Source of the DNA: DYRB01 sp963802205
GTDB taxonomy: Bacteria; Pseudomonadota; Gammaproteobacteria; Chromatiales; Chromatiaceae
Reading direction: 5' to 3'
DNA length: 64,000 bases
Assembly (NCBI GenBank): GCA_963802205.1
Contig: CAWDHW010000010.1
Location: 1-64,000 of the forward strand
The notes under the pieces were generated by a model, which saw only the letters and a list, made by a program, of their open reading frames with translations, was not told where the DNA came from and did not search any database. Positions 41,589-52,943 of the stretch are shown here, one piece after another (within the stretch, counting starts at the first letter, position 1; each line of letters begins with the position of its first letter). Both the position numbers and the translations under genes were made by a program.

Positions 41589-42867
41589 CCCACTCACGCC
41601 CCCGCCAAGGCAGTTGCTCTCCAGCAAGCGCGCCTTGGTCGTCGATGGCGACAACGGCGAACGCCGACGCCTTGTCGAGATCCTCGAAGGGTGGGGGATC
41701 GCGTTAGAGGTCACGGCCAATCCGCTGCATGGACTCGCACTGCTGTGGGAAGCCACGCAGACCGGGCGGCCCATTGACCTGATCCTGTTCGGACCCCATG
41801 GGCACACAATACCGGCAGAGCAGTTCGCCGCCCTTGCACGTTGCGAGCCGCGTCTGGCCACCATGCCCTTGATCCACATTGGCGAGGGTGCCGACGCCAT
41901 GCAGACGCCCAGCCTGCGCCGCGCGTGCTTTTCCGGGAGCATCCCGATCCCCGTGGACAAGACCCTGTTGTTCGATACCCTGCACCGCGCCTTGGGTTAC
42001 GACACCACGACTGCCGGAGTAGTGCGCCTGATGGACCGGCATGCCACCCTCAGCCCGTCGACGCCAAGGCTCGATGTCTTGTTGGCGGACCCCAGCGCGG
42101 ACCAGCGACGAATTGTGCGCACCACGTTAGCCCGGGGCGGCCACAAGATCTTCGAGGTGGAAAGCAGTGAGCAGGCCATCGAGGCCCTGGCCAAGCACCG
42201 ATTCGACTTGGTCATCATCGCCCTTGACCTGCCCGGGCTCGGGACGGCCTACCCCCTGCAGCTATTTCGCTTCGCGGTAGCCCGGGAGGACTGGCCGGCC
42301 TATATCGGCCTGGCCCAACAACCAAGTGTGACCCAGATCCGCGACTTCGCCTCCTTCGGCGTCACCGTCGTCCTGCCCAGGCCGGCGCAGCCCCAGGCAC
42401 TGCTAGCGGCCGTGGCCGACGTGATCCGCGGCAATCGCGACCAACCCGACGACACCCGACCGATGGTCGGGAACGCGCTGCGCACCTCCAGTGAGGTGGC
42501 CTGCCTCGACGAACGGGCCTTGCAGGCGGTCGGGCGTCTGGGGGCGGACCCCGGCTTCCTGGCGGACATGTTCGAGGGGTTCCTGCGCGAGGTTCAGCTC
42601 TTGTTAGAGTCCGTGCGCCAGAGTCTGGGCACCGACCAGGGCTACCCGCGCCTCATCTACTTCGGGCACACGCTACAGGACAATGCCGGCAGCCTGGGGG
42701 CCCTCCAGCTCTATCAGCTCGGGCTCATCGCCGCCCAGTTCCCGGAGTCCCTGTACGAGCGCGAGGGCGCGACCCTGCTCGACCGCATCGAGGCCGCCTG
42801 CCATCGCACTCGTAGCGCCTTCTGGCAGTACTTGGACAGCGGGGAACGATCACGCTCCCCGGGGTGA
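41569..42867 (+). CDS. Degenerate double receiver-Hpt protein, paralogue of the RpfC output half
   Basis: 432 residues, overlapping the upstream gene by 20 bases. Three parts are visible: receiver-like domain 1 (about 20-145, ALVVDGDN), receiver-like domain 2 (about 168-290, DVLLADPSADQ) and a C-terminal Hpt-like helix bundle with His in FGHTLQDNAGSLGALQL. The receivers look dead: the phospho-acceptor position is Phe (LILFGPH) in the first and Ala (VIIALDLPG) in the second, and the usual Lys is Arg in LPRPAQ. The order and even short stretches (LQLFRFAVARE here, FQLYRFAHAGE in RpfC) match the C-terminal half of the RpfC in this locus. It has no kinase domain. It may be a phosphotransfer sink or a DSF-pathway scaffold; this is inference. 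Confidence 0.75.
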   Translation: MAGPTPNPLTPPPRQLLSSKRALVVDGDNGERRRLVEILEGWGIALEVTANPLHGLALLWEATQTGRPIDLILFGPHGHTIPAEQFAALARCEPRLATMPLIHIGEGADAMQTPSLRRACFSGSIPIPVDKTLLFDTLHRALGYDTTTAGVVRLMDRHATLSPSTPRLDVLLADPSADQRRIVRTTLARGGHKIFEVESSEQAIEALAKHRFDLVIIALDLPGLGTAYPLQLFRFAVAREDWPAYIGLAQQPSVTQIRDFASFGVTVVLPRPAQPQALLAAVADVIRGNRDQPDDTRPMVGNALRTSSEVACLDERALQAVGRLGADPGFLADMFEGFLREVQLLLESVRQSLGTDQGYPRLIYFGHTLQDNAGSLGALQLYQLGLIAAQFPESLYEREGATLLDRIEAACHRTRSAFWQYLDSGERSRSPG

Positions 42868-42873
42868 CCTCCG

Positions 42874-43941
42874 ATGACCCAACCACCGTCCGTTGGGGGC
42901 AAGGACGCGATCCTCGCCCAACTCGCCGCCCACGGGATCCACCCGCATGGATCGCCGCAGCAGATCCGCCTTGAGGCCGACGTCGCGCGATTTCTGGGGC
43001 GTGAATACCGACGCCTCGCCGCCAGCCCCAGCGATGCGCCCATCGTGGCCGATCAAGGCCCGATGTGGAGCGAGACCGATGCCCTCATGGCGGACCACTA
43101 CGACGCCGATCTCCCCCTCTTTGCAGCCTTCCTCGACCCGCGCTACATGGCCTACTCAATGGCCTACTACGGAGAAACGCCAGAGGCCATCCGCGCCTCG
43201 GACGCCTCGCTGGAGCAGGCACAGCGCGCCAAACTTGCCCTGGTCGCGGAGCGCGCCGGGATCGGGGACGGTGATCGAGTTCTGGACATCGGCTGCGGTT
43301 TCGGGGCCATGGCCACCTTCCTCGCGGAGACCCGGCCGCACGCCAGAGTCACCGCCCTTACCCCGAGCCGGGTCCAAATTGGCTACCTCGATGCCTGCCA
43401 ACGCAACACCTGCCACCCGCTGGCCAAGGGGCTGATGGACCTGCACCTTGGGGACTTCTCCACCCTTGACCTGCCGCCTCAGTGGTTCGACGTCGTCTGT
43501 AGCATTGGTGCTTTCGAACATGTTCACAATCTCGCCGCTGCCCTTTCCCGAATCGCTGGCTTGTTACGACCTGGGGGGGCTTGCCTATTGCACCTCATCT
43601 GCTCTGCGACTCCCGTCCCCCGCCTCTTGGATCCCCATGACACCTTGATTTCAAGCTATTTTCCCGGCGGCCGGGTGTGGCCCTTGACAACCCTTGCGGA
43701 ACAAAGCACGGATCTTAACCTGGAAGCCTGTTGGTTCCTGAACGGAATGAACTATTGGCGCACCCTGGATGTATGGCACCGCAACCTTTGGGACCGAATT
43801 GAGGATCTCTACGAGCAGACCCTGGACGTGGACCAGTTGCGCCACTGGAACCAATTCTTCTCGCTGTGCAAGGCATGCTTCGCACCAGACGACGGCAAGG
43901 TCGTTGGCGTCGGCCAATTCCTCTTTCGCAAGCCGAGCTGA
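42874..43941 (+). CDS. Cyclopropane-fatty-acid-synthase-like SAM methyltransferase
   Basis: 355 residues, starting six bases after the previous stop. After a 90-residue N-terminal region come YMAYSMAYYG and LEQAQRAKLALVAERAG, which match the CFA synthase family just before the SAM motif VLDIGCGFGA (136-145). IGAFEHVHNLAAALSRIAGLLRPGG and SSYFPGGRVWPL follow. CFA-type enzymes transfer a methylene or methyl group from SAM to an acyl chain double bond. The active-site Cys in the usual YSCAY motif is Met here, so the exact reaction is open. Its place in the DSF locus, next to a ketosynthase and an ACP, suggests action on the signal acyl chain. Confidence 0.8.
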   Translation: MTQPPSVGGKDAILAQLAAHGIHPHGSPQQIRLEADVARFLGREYRRLAASPSDAPIVADQGPMWSETDALMADHYDADLPLFAAFLDPRYMAYSMAYYGETPEAIRASDASLEQAQRAKLALVAERAGIGDGDRVLDIGCGFGAMATFLAETRPHARVTALTPSRVQIGYLDACQRNTCHPLAKGLMDLHLGDFSTLDLPPQWFDVVCSIGAFEHVHNLAAALSRIAGLLRPGGACLLHLICSATPVPRLLDPHDTLISSYFPGGRVWPLTTLAEQSTDLNLEACWFLNGMNYWRTLDVWHRNLWDRIEDLYEQTLDVDQLRHWNQFFSLCKACFAPDDGKVVGVGQFLFRKPS

Positions 43942-43958
43942 GTCTGGCGGTTGATGCC

Positions 43959-45164
43959 TTAGTTGGCGCGTTGCACGGCTAGGACGGCGTTGAGCCCACC
44001 GAAGGCAAAGGAGTTCGAGATGGCTGCCCGGATGTTTAGGTCCCGCGCGCGATTTGCGACGTAGTCCAGGTCGCATCCCACGCTGGGCTCTATCAGGCCA
44101 AGCGTCGGTGGCGCCACCCCATAGCGCACTGCGAGCGCCGTTACGATCAGTTCCAGCGCCCCGGAGGCCCCTAGGGCGTGCCCATGGGCGGCCTTTGTGG
44201 AGGACACCGCCAGACGGTCGGCATCAGGGCCAAAGACCTGACGTATCGCCCGGGTCTCGCTTAGGTCATTGGCCCAGGTCCCGGTGCCGTGTGCGTTGAT
44301 GTAGTCAATCCCTGCCGGGGCCAGACCGGCGTCGGCTAGGGCTGAACGCATCGCGGCAGCGGCGCCAGCCGACGACGGATCCGTCATGTGCATGGCATCG
44401 GAGGAAAGTCCGAAGCCGGCAAGCTCTGCGTAGATCTTGGCACCTCGGGACCGAGCGTGGCCCTCAGACTCAAGCACAACAAGACCCGCGCCCTCGCCCA
44501 ACACGAGGCCATTTCGGTCATGTGAGAAAGGGCGGCAGCCATCTGGCGACAGCACCCGCAGGGCCTCCCATGCCTTGAGCAGCCCCACGGTAAAGGGGGC
44601 GTCCGTCCCGCCGGCCAGGGCCACCGAGACGCAACCGCTACGGATGAGGAGCACCGCTTGGGCCACAGCGTGACCGGCAGAGGCGCATGCGCTGGTAACG
44701 CTGAATGCCGGACCATGGATACCCAGCCCAATGCTCACCTGACTGGCCGCGGCACTCGGCATCCCCCGCGGGATCGTGTAGGGGTGCACACGCAGGCGCC
44801 CTTCCGCATAGAGACGGCGATAGGTCTGCTCATCGGTTTCCTTGCCGCCACAACCAGTACCGACGACCAGCGCAGCATCGTGAAGATCGGCCGCGCTCAA
44901 GCCCGCATCAGCCGCAGCCTCGCGGGCGGCGATAAGGGCATACTGGGAGAACCGGTCCAACAGTGGAAGATCGGTTGCCGAAAAGTGGTCGCCGGGAGCA
45001 TACCCCTTAATCTCTGCGGCAAACCGCACCCGGGTCGCCTCGGCAAGTAACGCCGAGATCGGAGCGATGCCGGTCTCCCCGCCGACAAGGGCCTCCCAAA
45101 GCCGGAACGCCCCTATACCAAGGGCGCCGAGACTCCCCAGCCCAGTGATGAGGACCCTGGTCAT
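43959..45164 (-). CDS. Beta-ketoacyl-ACP synthase (FabF-like), locus-specific
   Basis: 401 residues of the thiolase fold. The catalytic triad is complete: Cys160 in TSACASAG, His292 in NAHGTGT and His329 in AAHGHALGASGA. The C-terminal SFAFGGLNAVL is also typical. It condenses malonyl-ACP with acyl-ACP. It starts 70 bases after the acp gene stops, on the same strand. Length matches FabF, but the sequence is less conserved than housekeeping FabF and the gene is away from the fab cluster, so it is likely dedicated to this locus. Confidence 0.9.
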   Translation of the reverse strand: MTRVLITGLGSLGALGIGAFRLWEALVGGETGIAPISALLAEATRVRFAAEIKGYAPGDHFSATDLPLLDRFSQYALIAAREAAADAGLSAADLHDAALVVGTGCGGKETDEQTYRRLYAEGRLRVHPYTIPRGMPSAAASQVSIGLGIHGPAFSVTSACASAGHAVAQAVLLIRSGCVSVALAGGTDAPFTVGLLKAWEALRVLSPDGCRPFSHDRNGLVLGEGAGLVVLESEGHARSRGAKIYAELAGFGLSSDAMHMTDPSSAGAAAAMRSALADAGLAPAGIDYINAHGTGTWANDLSETRAIRQVFGPDADRLAVSSTKAAHGHALGASGALELIVTALAVRYGVAPPTLGLIEPSVGCDLDYVANRARDLNIRAAISNSFAFGGLNAVLAVQRAN

Positions 45165-45234
45165 ACACAGGACAACCTGAACGTACCCCCCCTAAGCCCC
45201 GGAGCAGTCCCTCGCCAGGGGATGAAACGCTTGC

Positions 45235-45480
45235 TCACGCCCTTTCCGCCGTGAGCCGGTGCAAGCCATCAATGAGGTCCTGAACGGTTCGGAGACCCTC
45301 GATGGCCTCGTTGGGGATCTCCACGCCCAAGTCCTCCTCTAGCTCGTAGGCGATGGTGATCGCATCCAGAGAACTGACTCCGAGTTGACCCAAGTCGGTC
45401 TCGGGAGTGATGGTGCCGGGGTCAATCTGTTTATGCTTCGCAATGACCGAGATTGCGAGCGCTTCGACGGACTGTGTCAT
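45235..45480 (-). CDS. Dedicated acyl carrier protein
   Basis: 81 residues from the ATG at 45480 (MTQSVEALAISVIAKH); a TTG four codons upstream is an alternative. The phosphopantetheine site is Ser37 in LGVSSLDAITIAYELEEDLG, where the usual DSL is SSL. Acidic helix 2 and the IPNEAIEGLRTVQDLIDGL helix are normal. Shorter spacing and the SSLD motif set it apart from housekeeping AcpP. First of a two-gene unit with the ketosynthase, diverging from rpfC. Confidence 0.85.
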   Translation of the reverse strand: MTQSVEALAISVIAKHKQIDPGTITPETDLGQLGVSSLDAITIAYELEEDLGVEIPNEAIEGLRTVQDLIDGLHRLTAERA

Positions 45481-45500
45481 TTGTCTAGTCAACCTCTACA

Positions 45501-48134
<2,634 letters not shown>

Positions 48135-48135
48135 C

Positions 48136-49065
48136 TCAACCGCGCGCACCCGCCGCTGCCAAGACTCGGCCCTCCCCCGCCAGCGGCTGCTCGGGACCGT
48201 TGCCCCAACGCCGTTCCTGGGCCGCAACCAGATAGCCCATGAGACGCCGGTTGCGCATGGACAGGGACATCGCCGTATCCACCCAGAGCCCCACGACATC
48301 CACCAATTCGTCATAGGACAGGGGATGAACACGCGCCGCGGCCCGCTCCAGGGCATGGAACCCGGACTCACGGTTGCGCCGCTCGGCAATGTAGTCGTGT
48401 ACCGCCCGCTCGCCCTCACCGTCGCGGGCCAGGACATCGACCACGCCGAGGTCGTACAGCTCTCGGGCAGAGTAAATGCGACCGCTGCTCACCATACGCT
48501 TGGCCAGACCCGGGGCAATCCGGCGTGAGAGCAGACTCAGTGCCCCCATGCCTGGGAACATCCCGAACAGGGTCTCCGGGAAGCCGAAGCTCGCCCCATC
48601 CTCCGCAATCAGGACGGTGTTGGACAGGGCTGCCTCGAAACCGCCGCCCAAGGCCTGGCCCTGCACCAGGGCGATGGTCGTGAAGGGCAGGTCATAGGCT
48701 GTCGCAGACCTGTGGAGCACATCGACGCAGCGCTCTGCATAGGCGTAGAGGGCGGGGCGATCACCGCGCTCCATGAGCGCCAGAAAGTAAGCGAGGTCAC
48801 CACCAAGACAGAAGACCCCGGGGGTCGCCGAGGTCAGGACCTGATAGGTCAACCGTTCCGGGTCCTGCGCCACGCAGCCAGCCTCGGCCTGGCCGTGAAT
48901 TACCCGCTGTGCCACCGCCAGATCATCAACCAGGCGCAGGGTCATACAAGGCCTGCCCTGAGGTTGCATACGGACCCACACGGCGTGCTCCGCCTTTTCG
49001 ACCCGGACCTCGATGTTGGCGTAGCTGTGATGGACGGGCTTGGCGTTAATGGTGTTGGTGCTCAT
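48136..49065 (-). CDS. rpfF: RpfF-type DSF synthase (enoyl-CoA hydratase family)
   Basis: 309 residues of the crotonase fold, with GGGAG before the ATG. The stretch GVFCLGGDLAYFLALMERGDRPAL is a hallmark of RpfF. The two catalytic glutamates are Glu144 (GGGFEAALSN) and Glu164 (FGFPETLFG), the same 20-residue spacing as Glu141/Glu161 in Xanthomonas RpfF. RpfF dehydrates 3-hydroxyacyl-ACP and releases the free cis-2-unsaturated fatty acid DSF. It converges with rpfC, the usual neighbour; the intergenic gap is two bases. Confidence 0.9.
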   Translation of the reverse strand: MSTNTINAKPVHHSYANIEVRVEKAEHAVWVRMQPQGRPCMTLRLVDDLAVAQRVIHGQAEAGCVAQDPERLTYQVLTSATPGVFCLGGDLAYFLALMERGDRPALYAYAERCVDVLHRSATAYDLPFTTIALVQGQALGGGFEAALSNTVLIAEDGASFGFPETLFGMFPGMGALSLLSRRIAPGLAKRMVSSGRIYSARELYDLGVVDVLARDGEGERAVHDYIAERRNRESGFHALERAAARVHPLSYDELVDVVGLWVDTAMSLSMRNRRLMGYLVAAQERRWGNGPEQPLAGEGRVLAAAGARG

Positions 49066-49547
49066 GGACTAAGGCTCCCAATGGCGGGCGGTTGAAGGTT
49101 GTAAGGCCGAACCAAGGCCAATTCGATCCGGTTGCAGTAGGATATTCGCCCGTTCCTAGGGCAAAAGACGCCCACCGCGTAACAAAATACGCAAGGCGGC
49201 TCGCACAAAAATGCCCACGCCCGGGTTAAACCCCTGATGCGACTACCCTGGCTCGCCATTCCCGGCTGTTTGATAGCATACGACGACAGACCGTAAAGCG
49301 CCCTACGTGCGGCAAGGAATACGCGCAGGGCATAGGGCTTACGGGCCGAGTCACACGGCTGGCGGGGTATCGGAGTGGAGGTACCGGGGCCTCAGGAGGC
49401 TGGCGGGCGGGGATCGGGCGGTCGAAGGCTAGGTCTTGGGACACCACGGGTGACCCTGGGCCCTGCCCAGAGGCACGGGGAAGGGCAATGCCCTGGAAGG
49501 GAGCCAGCCGGGGGAGAACCCCAGCAATGGCGCAGGCAGAGGGCGCC
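49066..49547. other. Gene-less region between rpfF and ccoS
   Basis: 482 bases without a convincing gene. The 150 bases upstream of rpfF are slightly richer in A/T (GTTTGATAGCATAC near 49267-49280) and probably hold the rpfF promoter. The rest is GC-rich and follows the ccoS stop; I see no T-run terminator there. Confidence 0.35.
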
Positions 49548-49760
49548 TCAGCCTGCCCGCGGCCCCTCGTCCCCTTCGTCCCCCTCCTGTGCATCGGGGC
49601 GGCGGGGCGGGTCAATCTTGCGCTCGTCATCCATCAGGATGCGTTGGGCATCACCGTCGAGATCATCGAACTGCCCGCTGCGGGCGGCCCAAAACAAGAC
49701 GACCACGGCCACCAGGCCGAGAATCAGCATGCCGGGGATGAGGCCGTAGATGACTTCCAT
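49548..49760 (-). CDS. ccoS: cbb3 oxidase maturation protein CcoS
   Basis: 70 residues from the ATG at 49760. One N-terminal membrane helix (IYGLIPGMLILGLVAVVVLFWAA) is followed by SGQFDDLDGDAQRILMDDE, the CcoS/FixS signature, and an acidic tail. Small assembly factor needed for haem and copper insertion into cbb3 oxidase. Eleven bases after ccoI stops. Confidence 0.93.
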   Translation of the reverse strand: MEVIYGLIPGMLILGLVAVVVLFWAARSGQFDDLDGDAQRILMDDERKIDPPRRPDAQEGDEGDEGPRAG

Positions 49761-49771
49761 GGACAGCGCCC

Positions 49772-52339
49772 TCAACGGTCGCCCGGCGCGGACCTTCGGC
49801 CCTCGCGGAACAGGGAGTGGATACGCGCGGAGTTGGCGATCACGGCCAACGAACTCAGCGGCATGGAGACCGCCGCCATGAGCGGCGTGACCAGGGCGGC
49901 CATCGCCAAGGGGACCATGACGATGTTGTAGACGATGGAAATACCGATGTTCTGGCGAATGGTCCTCAGGGTCCGTCGGGATAGGGCAGCGGCTTGCTGC
50001 ACCTTAATCAGTTCACTGCTCATCAAGACGATGTCGGCGCTGGCAATGGAGACGTCCGTCCCGCTACCCATGGCGATACCCACGTCCGCCCGTACCAGGG
50101 CCGGGGCATCATTGACCCCGTCGCCCACCATGGCAACGCGCTGGCCTTCCCGCTGCAGCTTGGCGACGATCCGGTCCTTGTCCTGCGGTAGGACCTGGGC
50201 AATGACATCAACCCCGCCCAAGCGTGCCGCGATGCGTTCCGCGGCCGCGCGGCTGTCCCCGGTCAATAGGGTCACGCGGATACCCTCCGCCTTGAGCCGA
50301 GCCACCACGGCCGCTGCATCCGGGCGGATGCGGTCGGCGACCCCGATTGCCAGGACCTCCCGGCCATCCGCCGCCAGGCGCAGTAGGCCACTACCCTGAG
50401 ACTCGATGAACGCGGCGCTGACTGCCAGCACCGGGTCGGCCTCGATGCCGTTACGCCGCAGCCACTCAGTCGTTCCGGCGACCACCCGTACACCATCCAC
50501 TAGACCGCGGATCCCAAGCCCTGGCTGTGCGTCCACCTCCGTCACCTCGGCGCCCTGACAATCGATACCAGCCCGCTCGCACAGGGCCAGCACGGCCCCG
50601 GCGATGGGGTGCTCGGACAGACGCTCCAGGGCCGCCAGGCGGCGCAACTCGGCCCTGGGTCCAGGTCCGAGGGTCTGCGGGTCGCTGCCATCCCATGAGG
50701 CGGCGGCGTCGGCGACGGCGGTCACCGCGGGGCGTCCCTCGGTAATAGTCCCAGTCTTGTCGAAGATGAAGTGATCGATGGATGACAGCCCCTCCAACAC
50801 GGCTCCGTTCTTGACCAGGATGCCGCGTCTGGCCCCCAGACCCGAGGCCACGGCGATGGCCATAGGCGTGGACATACCGAAAGCACAGGGGCAGGTGATA
50901 ATGAGCACTGCAGTCGCCGCCATCAGGGCCTTCTCGACACCATCACCCCACCAGAAAAGAAAGGTCAGGGTCCCGAGTCCCAGGGTGACGGCGACGAACC
51001 AAGGGACCACGCGGTCGGCCATACACTGGATCGGTGCCTTGCTCGCCTGAGCATCCTCCACCAGCCGGATGATGCGCCCCAAAGCGGTATCCCGCAGCAG
51101 GCCTTCGACCCGTACCTGCAACGGTGCCGGACCATTGAGGGTACCAGCAGAAACCGCCGCGCCTTCGCCCTTGACGACCGGCTCGGACTCCCCGGTGAGC
51201 ATGGACTCGTCCACGGCGCTACGGCCGGCGAGCACATGGCCGTCCACCGGGATTTTCTCGCCGGGCCGCACCAGGACCGTCTCGCCGGGTTTCACCGCAC
51301 GGATGGGAAGCACAACCTCGTCCCCCTCGCGCAGGACAGTCGCCACCCTGGGCTGGAGGTCGAGCAGGCGCTGGGTCGAGGCCACCGCCTTGCGTTTGGA
51401 GATGGACTCGAGGAAGCGCCCCACCAGAATCACGAACAGGAAATTGACCACCGTGTCCCAATAGACATCGCCCACGAGGGTCCCAGAGAGGGTGACGTAG
51501 AGGGAATAGAGGTAGGTGTTGGTCACCCCGATGGCGATCGGCAGATCCATCGTCAGGTGCCCGCTGCGCAGCCCGGACCAGGCCCCTTTGTAGAAGGGGT
51601 AACCGGAGTAGATCAGCGTAGGCGTGGCGATGAGAAACCCGATCCACTGGAACATGCCGCGGAATTCCCCCCGATCCGCCCCGCTGTAAAGGGCGATGGA
51701 GATCCACAGCAGGTTCATCATCGCGAAGCCCGCGAAGGCCATGCGGTACAGGAGCTTGCGGTTCTGTCGCTGCAAGGCCCCCTCGGAGGCATCCGGATCG
51801 AAGGGGACCGCCGCGTAGCCCACGTCCGCCAGGCGCCGCAGGATGGCTGAGAGTTTGATCCGCCCATTGTCCCACCGGACCTTGAGCCGCCGCCCAGTGA
51901 GATTGACGCGCGCCTCCTCCACCCCGGACAGCCCGGCGAGCCCGGTCTCGATCAACCAGACACAGGCGGCGCAGTGGATGCCCTCCACCAGGAGGTTGAT
52001 CTCGCGCCGCCCGCCCAGGGTCGGGACGAACTCCTCCTGCACGGCGTCCAGGTCGTACAGGGCCAGTTCCTTGGGCGGCTCCGGAGGCGGACCAAAGACC
52101 TCGCCCTCGGGGGTGCGACGATAGAAACCGTCGAGCCCAGCGGCAAAGATGGCCTCACACACCGACTTACACCCTGTGCAACAGAAGGCGTGCTCCACCC
52201 CTCCCGGGTACCCCAGAATCTCGGCCTTGGGCGCTACCGGCAGGCCGCAATGGAAGCAGCGTGGCCCTGCCGAATGCACGGCCGTGTTCAAGGCAAGCGA
52301 CGACTCCGGTATCGCAGGATCTAGGGCCACCGGTGCCAC
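49772..52339 (-). CDS. ccoI: Copper-transporting P1B-type ATPase CcoI/FixI
   Basis: 855 residues, GTG start. An N-terminal Cys-rich zinc/copper site (CFHCGLP, then CCTGCKSVC) is followed by a heavy-metal domain with CAAC at 123-126. Eight membrane helices follow, with the copper-binding CPC at 483-485, the phosphorylation Asp527 in DKTGTIT, and the hinge MVGDGVNDAPAL near the C-terminus. CcoI-type pumps export Cu+ toward the periplasm for cbb3 assembly and not for detoxification. It starts three bases after ccoH stops. Confidence 0.95.
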   Translation of the reverse strand: MAPVALDPAIPESSLALNTAVHSAGPRCFHCGLPVAPKAEILGYPGGVEHAFCCTGCKSVCEAIFAAGLDGFYRRTPEGEVFGPPPEPPKELALYDLDAVQEEFVPTLGGRREINLLVEGIHCAACVWLIETGLAGLSGVEEARVNLTGRRLKVRWDNGRIKLSAILRRLADVGYAAVPFDPDASEGALQRQNRKLLYRMAFAGFAMMNLLWISIALYSGADRGEFRGMFQWIGFLIATPTLIYSGYPFYKGAWSGLRSGHLTMDLPIAIGVTNTYLYSLYVTLSGTLVGDVYWDTVVNFLFVILVGRFLESISKRKAVASTQRLLDLQPRVATVLREGDEVVLPIRAVKPGETVLVRPGEKIPVDGHVLAGRSAVDESMLTGESEPVVKGEGAAVSAGTLNGPAPLQVRVEGLLRDTALGRIIRLVEDAQASKAPIQCMADRVVPWFVAVTLGLGTLTFLFWWGDGVEKALMAATAVLIITCPCAFGMSTPMAIAVASGLGARRGILVKNGAVLEGLSSIDHFIFDKTGTITEGRPAVTAVADAAASWDGSDPQTLGPGPRAELRRLAALERLSEHPIAGAVLALCERAGIDCQGAEVTEVDAQPGLGIRGLVDGVRVVAGTTEWLRRNGIEADPVLAVSAAFIESQGSGLLRLAADGREVLAIGVADRIRPDAAAVVARLKAEGIRVTLLTGDSRAAAERIAARLGGVDVIAQVLPQDKDRIVAKLQREGQRVAMVGDGVNDAPALVRADVGIAMGSGTDVSIASADIVLMSSELIKVQQAAALSRRTLRTIRQNIGISIVYNIVMVPLAMAALVTPLMAAVSMPLSSLAVIANSARIHSLFREGRRSAPGDR

Positions 52340-52342
52340 GAC

Positions 52343-52870
52343 CTAGTGGCGCCCGACCATGAGCCGCTGCCCGTGGGTGTATTCATCCGCACCCTGGCTC
52401 ACCCCAAATACCACATCCCAAACACCGTAGATCGGGAAATTGGCCTGGACCACATAGCGACCAGGCCCCTCTTGGGTCATGGGCAACGAGAAATCCCGAG
52501 TTACGTCGGAAGGACGGTAGGCATAGAAAGTCACCCCATCCACCGCGACGTACTGCCCGGCCTTGTCCACAACGGAGAACCGGATCGCCTGCGTCTGACC
52601 CGCCATGACCTGAGGCGGCATTTCGACTTGCATGGACCAACCTAGGTCCTTGGCGAGGTTCGAAATGAGGGTCTTCTCGTAGTGCTGCCCGCGGTCATAG
52701 TAGTCATCCACCACCAAGCCCGGATTGGTCTGGATGGCCAGGTAGACCATGACCCCGTTGATGGCAAGCACGCTCCCCACCAATACGAACCAGCCGATCA
52801 CCCAGGGGCTGCGCCAGGCAGGGATGGCGATGGGGGCGGGCCGATCCAAGGGCTGCGAAGTCTGTTGCAT
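52343..52870 (-). CDS. ccoH: cbb3 assembly protein CcoH/FixH
   Basis: 175 residues from the ATG at 52870; the longer upstream frame overlaps ccoG. One membrane helix (WVIGWFVLVGSVLAINGVMVYLA), then the FixH fold with DDYYDRGQHYEKTL, VDGVTFYAYRPSDVTRDFSL and FPIYGVWDVVFGV. It interacts with CcoP during assembly. Lies between ccoG and ccoI. Confidence 0.92.
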   Translation of the reverse strand: MQQTSQPLDRPAPIAIPAWRSPWVIGWFVLVGSVLAINGVMVYLAIQTNPGLVVDDYYDRGQHYEKTLISNLAKDLGWSMQVEMPPQVMAGQTQAIRFSVVDKAGQYVAVDGVTFYAYRPSDVTRDFSLPMTQEGPGRYVVQANFPIYGVWDVVFGVSQGADEYTHGQRLMVGRH

Positions 52871-52943
52871 ACCGAATGTTCTCCAAGAATGGAAGAAGGG
52901 CGGGCCGTCTCCGGCCCGCCCGCGAGGCACTGCGGGTCCTGCT

